From assembly GCF_005405125.1 (NCBI RefSeq), contig NZ_BJDL01000007.1, positions 1 through 64,000 of the forward strand: a DNA stretch of 64,000 nt, read 5' to 3'. Shown here one piece after another: positions 61,635 through 64,000 of the stretch (the first letter of the stretch is position 1; each line of letters starts with the position of its first letter). The position numbers and the translations under genes are program-made. Source of the DNA: Lactiplantibacillus songbeiensis (lineage in GTDB: Bacteria > Bacillota > Bacilli > Lactobacillales > Lactobacillaceae). A model generated the notes under the pieces. The model had not been told where the DNA came from, did no database searches, and worked only from the letters and a program-made list of their open reading frames with translations.

Positions 61635-61913
61635 ATGTTTATGACAACGGGTGATCTTCAACGATCACATATGATTAAGACAGTCGTTTCGGCGACCGAA
61701 CATAGTATGTTTCAGTCGGAAAAAATTGATCAATTTGAAGATTTTGATGGTTTGATTGAAAAGGTAAAGGCTGACCTCATGCAAAAGGCCGCTGACAATG
61801 ATGGAGATGGCCTGATTTATGTCTCGTTTAATACTGAAGTCGTGCGGATGAGTGTGGCGCCACGGTTTTTAGTGGTGACGGGGTATGGGACTGTTGTGAA
61901 GTTGGCGGAATAA
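61635..61913 (+). CDS. small protein, possibly YbjQ-like
   Basis: A 92-residue protein starting MFMTTGDLQRSHMIKTVVSA, with KADLMQKAADNDGDGLIYVS and ending FLVVTGYGTVVKL. The pattern of an N-terminal strand, a helix with alternating Ala and a GTxV end resembles the YbjQ/UPF0145 fold, but sequence identity is weak. The ATG 61635 has AGGGGGA at good spacing. A long perfect hairpin follows. Confidence 0.6.
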   Translation: MFMTTGDLQRSHMIKTVVSATEHSMFQSEKIDQFEDFDGLIEKVKADLMQKAADNDGDGLIYVSFNTEVVRMSVAPRFLVVTGYGTVVKLAE

Positions 61914-61935
61914 GAAAATCTTATTAGATGAAAAT

Positions 61936-61992
61936 CAAATAAACGAGGGTTATCCAGCTTAAATTTAAGCGTGGATAGTCCTCGTTTATTTG
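61936..61992. terminator. bidirectional terminator between convergent genes
   Basis: Arms CAAATAAACGAGG / CCTCGTTTATTTG and an inner TTATCCA/TGGATA extension. Confidence 0.85.
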
Positions 61993-62007
61993 AATAGTGT
62001 TGAAGAA

Positions 62008-62529
62008 TTATTTACCGATTTTACTTGGATAATTTGATCTCGAATAAGTGTAGGAAGCCACTTTTGCAATCTTTTTATGACTAGCAATGTGAAAATAGAA
62101 CATATTGAGATAACTTTTTAAGACTCTATAATTATGACCATTGATTTTGCGGTGACCGATCCACATAAACGGGATTGATTCTGCTTCATTCATACCTTGA
62201 TTAAGTTGATAATAAGATCCGCCAGTTTTTGTGCCCCATACTTTTTTGCTATTTTTATTAATCTTTTCGACATGAAGTTTTAAAGAGCCCTTCTTTTTTG
62301 CAGTATAATTTCTGTAATAGCTTCTCTTACCATTATTTGAAATATTGTATGTAACGACAGCATGTCTTTTGATTTTTGTCACGCTGTATCCGGAGGAATG
62401 TCCTAGGTATTCATACCAAGTTCCTCTTAAGCTCTTTGGTGTTGTTGTAGAATTAGCCTGAACGACCAAATTTGGGAGTAAGATAATGCTGATTCCTAAT
62501 GTCGTTAAAATTTTTAGTGAGCTTTTCAA
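62008..62529 (-). CDS. small secreted protein of unknown function
   Basis: A 173-residue protein. The signal peptide is MKSSLKILTTLGISIILLPN with a cleavage region after VVQANS. The mature part is basic and Tyr-rich (RGTWYEYLGHSS, RSYYRNYTAKKKGSLKL), typical of small extracellular proteins of lactobacilli. I chose the TTG at 62529 because GGAGGAG lies six bases ahead of it. The gene is AT-richer than its neighbours, and a tRNA-Leu lies just upstream on the other strand, so acquisition by transfer is possible. Confidence 0.75.
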   Translation of the reverse strand: MKSSLKILTTLGISIILLPNLVVQANSTTTPKSLRGTWYEYLGHSSGYSVTKIKRHAVVTYNISNNGKRSYYRNYTAKKKGSLKLHVEKINKNSKKVWGTKTGGSYYQLNQGMNEAESIPFMWIGHRKINGHNYRVLKSYLNMFYFHIASHKKIAKVASYTYSRSNYPSKIGK

Positions 62530-62629
62530 AATAATCTCCTCCAAATGAATGCATGCTGTATAAATATAAAAAAAGGTTTATTTTTTGGACCTTTTTCGCT
62601 ATAATTGAGTTTGTTGCTAAAGAAACAAT

Positions 62630-62713
62630 GCCCCAGTGGCGGAACTGGCAGACGCGCAGCGTTCAGGTCGCTGTATTGGCAACAATGTACAGGTTCGAAT
62701 CCTGCCTGGGGCA
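62630..62713 (+). tRNA. tRNA-Leu (CAG)
   Basis: Class II tRNA. Acceptor GCCCCAG/CTGGGGC, D loop GGCGGAACTGGCAGACGC, anticodon loop TTCAGGT giving CAG, a long variable arm and T arm CAGGTTCGAATCCTG. It stands alone, followed by a terminator. Confidence 0.94.
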
Positions 62714-62727
62714 TCATAATACGTTAT

Positions 62728-62763
62728 AGAGTTACCTTACTAATTAAGGTGGCTCTTTTTTTT
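62728..62763 (+). terminator. terminator of tRNA-Leu (CAG)
   Basis: AGAGTTACCTT / AAGGTGGCTCT hairpin followed by T8. Confidence 0.85.
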
Positions 62764-63106
62764 GCGATGTTTTGCTTTTGACAGTAATTATTGAGGCTGA
62801 CATCGATGAATATAGTTCGTTTGATTAATATGTTGGTTGATTTTACCTCCTCCAAAATTATAAAACTAATCTAATTATAACATATCAAACTGGTCTGGTA
62901 ATGCTTATTGAAAAGATTAAATATAATCTGATTTAGCCTGGATAAAATAAAACGACCCTCGTTTTAAATCGTAATGGTCATAATAAGTATTAGATGACTA
63001 TTAATATAAAGTGGATTGTAAGGATTCGATATCGCTTTCATCTATACAACTAATAGCGTACACTATTAACGGGGTTATATTAAACTAAAATACTAATTAT
63101 ATTACT
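62764..63106. other. AT-rich gap before the third surface protein gene
   Basis: No gene was seen. On the minus strand a strong GGAGGAGG (near 62846) has no start codon behind it. AAACGACCCTCGTTTT at about 62950-62966 is a small hairpin. TAATATAAAGTGG and TATTAAACTAAAATACT are promoter-like stretches. Confidence 0.4.
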
Positions 63107-63121
63107 GGAGGAGTGAAGACT

Positions 63122-64000
63122 TTGAATGCAATCGAAACTGGTCAATTGACCAATCCTCACCCGGAAAAAATGGCTGGTCGTTTTTGGCTAATGGCGGGGG
63201 CAGCTTTACTGACCTGGCAAATTAATAACCAAGTTGTACAAGCCGACACAACTATTGTACCGACAACTAACACGACTGTTAATATTGATACATCTAAATC
63301 TAGTACAGAAATGCAGACCAAGGAACAAAAAGTGACAGTGCAATCCGGCACGTCAGCTGAAAAGGTGACACCAGGTTCAGGTGATATAGATACAAGCCAT
63401 ACTGAGAAATCACAACAACCAGCACCTGAAACTGCACCTGACGCGAATAGTGTAGTTGAAAGTGGTGGTCCGGAATCGCAACAATCAGCATCGGAAACAC
63501 CGGTGTATCAGCCTAGTTCTGGAGAACCAGTTGCACCGACTGAAACAATACCAGCACAGTCGACAGTGCCACCAAAGAAAGTTAAGGCGGCAGCACCAGC
63601 ACCGACTCAAGCTGCAAGTGGTGCTGGTCGTAGTGCTAGAGTTGCCAGACCGATGCTTAAAACTGTTGCACCAGTTAATGAACATACTTCTGGGATGTTA
63701 GGGACTAGTGCTTGGACGATTGGCCCCGGGGACTCTAATCAGCAGAAAGTGTTACATATTGGAGCAGGGACATTAGCTAATACTGACGTAAAGACCGATG
63801 CGGATGGTAAAGTCATAGATTGGGGCGCCCTTGGTTGGAATAACTATGAGATTGATGGTCAACACCCATCTTTAACTTTGAGCTTAGATGGTGATATTAC
63901 TACGGGAGCAGATGCCAGTTATTTGTTTTCAGGGTTAAATTACATGAATAGTGATCTTAAAAAAGTACACACCGAAAACACGACTAATATGGCTGGAATG
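63122..64000 (+). CDS. BspA-like surface protein, partial (cut by window end)
   Basis: 293 codons are visible and the frame is still open at 64000. It starts at TTG 63122, eight bases after GGAGGAG. The signal region (KMAGRFWLMAGAALLTW, ending VVQADTT) is not the standard KxYKxGKxW form. A Pro/Glu/Thr/Gln-rich stretch reaches about residue 195. A domain beginning TSAWTIGPGDSNQQKVLHIG follows, and the visible end (DLKKVHTENTTNMAGM) is the first BspA-type (DUF285) unit. It is the third BspA-like surface protein in 21 kb. The C terminus and any LPxTG signal lie outside the window. Confidence 0.85.
   Translation, partial: MNAIETGQLTNPHPEKMAGRFWLMAGAALLTWQINNQVVQADTTIVPTTNTTVNIDTSKSSTEMQTKEQKVTVQSGTSAEKVTPGSGDIDTSHTEKSQQPAPETAPDANSVVESGGPESQQSASETPVYQPSSGEPVAPTETIPAQSTVPPKKVKAAAPAPTQAASGAGRSARVARPMLKTVAPVNEHTSGMLGTSAWTIGPGDSNQQKVLHIGAGTLANTDVKTDADGKVIDWGALGWNNYEIDGQHPSLTLSLDGDITTGADASYLFSGLNYMNSDLKKVHTENTTNMAGM

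Noticed and set aside
62846-62856. Strong ribosome-binding-like GGAGGAGG on the minus strand near the third surface gene
   Set aside because: No start codon follows at a usable distance and the frames behind it close quickly.

Overview
The window looks like a chromosomal segment of a Lactiplantibacillus (Lactobacillus plantarum group) species. The pointers are low-GC Firmicute gene content, lactic-acid-bacterial families (PepV, KxYKxGKxW-type signal peptides, LPQTxE-type sorting signals, an S-MK box on metK, a T-box on leuS), AGGAGG-type ribosome sites and frequent TTG/GTG starts. The organism is an inference; no 16S or whole-genome comparison was possible.

Layout. 1-910: nine tRNA genes in a row (Glu, Val, Phe, Tyr, Trp, His, Gln, Cys, Leu) and a terminator. 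1.1-3.5 kb: an ASCH-like protein, a decayed secreted-protein gene, an acetyltransferase and a phosphoesterase. 3.75-10.2 kb: a tightly coupled aromatic amino acid operon (MFS-chorismate mutase fusion, aroC, a prephenate-dehydratase-like protein, aroA, tyrA, aroK). It is preceded by an apparent ribosome-mediated attenuator with a Tyr/Phe/Trp-rich 18-residue leader peptide. 10.6-14.8 kb: a membrane glycerophosphodiesterase, a frameshifted mntH and hemH. 15.8-20.1 kb: an acetolactate-synthase-like gene and an APC permease divergent from mmuM. 20.4-26.8 kb: a membrane protein, metK with its S-MK riboswitch, a drug-efflux-type transporter with an alpha/beta hydrolase, and an EAL protein. 26.9-43.4 kb: housekeeping and metabolic genes (NADH oxidase family, methyltransferase, PAP2, leuS, lipid flippase, pseudouridine synthase, nnrD, pepV, usp, glycerophosphodiesterase, deoxynucleoside kinase, mscL, HAD phosphatase). 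43.5-54.2 kb: two large LPxTG-type BspA-like surface proteins (the first frameshifted in a T tract) followed by an Agr/Lam-type histidine kinase and LytTR regulator. 54.3-64 kb: small membrane and unknown proteins, an S53 protease, a CPBP protease, an OhrR/MarR regulator, a tRNA-Leu, and the start of a third BspA-like surface protein cut by the window edge.

Most intergenic gaps carry one of several dispersed, highly structured repeats. The A/B family forms MITE-like composites bounded by 16-bp inverted repeats (ACGCTTGGTGCTAGTT and its complement), with 7-bp target duplications visible at two copies. Inside, hairpin stems differ in sequence from copy to copy but stay paired around constant motifs (AGCC..GTCT, CTAAG..CTAAG, CGACAC). 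A separate D family does the same around CTAGC..GCGTAGC. One D copy forms the extended arm of the metK S-MK riboswitch, another lies in the leuS leader, and a third directly follows the metK terminator.

How the genes fit together: the aro operon covers shikimate kinase, EPSP synthase, chorismate synthase, chorismate mutase and prephenate dehydrogenase, so the leader peptide would couple late aromatic synthesis to charging of Tyr, Phe and Trp tRNAs. metK and leuS have metabolite- or tRNA-sensing leaders. The mmuP/mmuM pair links S-methylmethionine uptake to methionine supply, upstream of metK in metabolism. The strongest leads are the aro leader-peptide attenuator, the covarying composite repeats and the D element embedded in the S-MK box.
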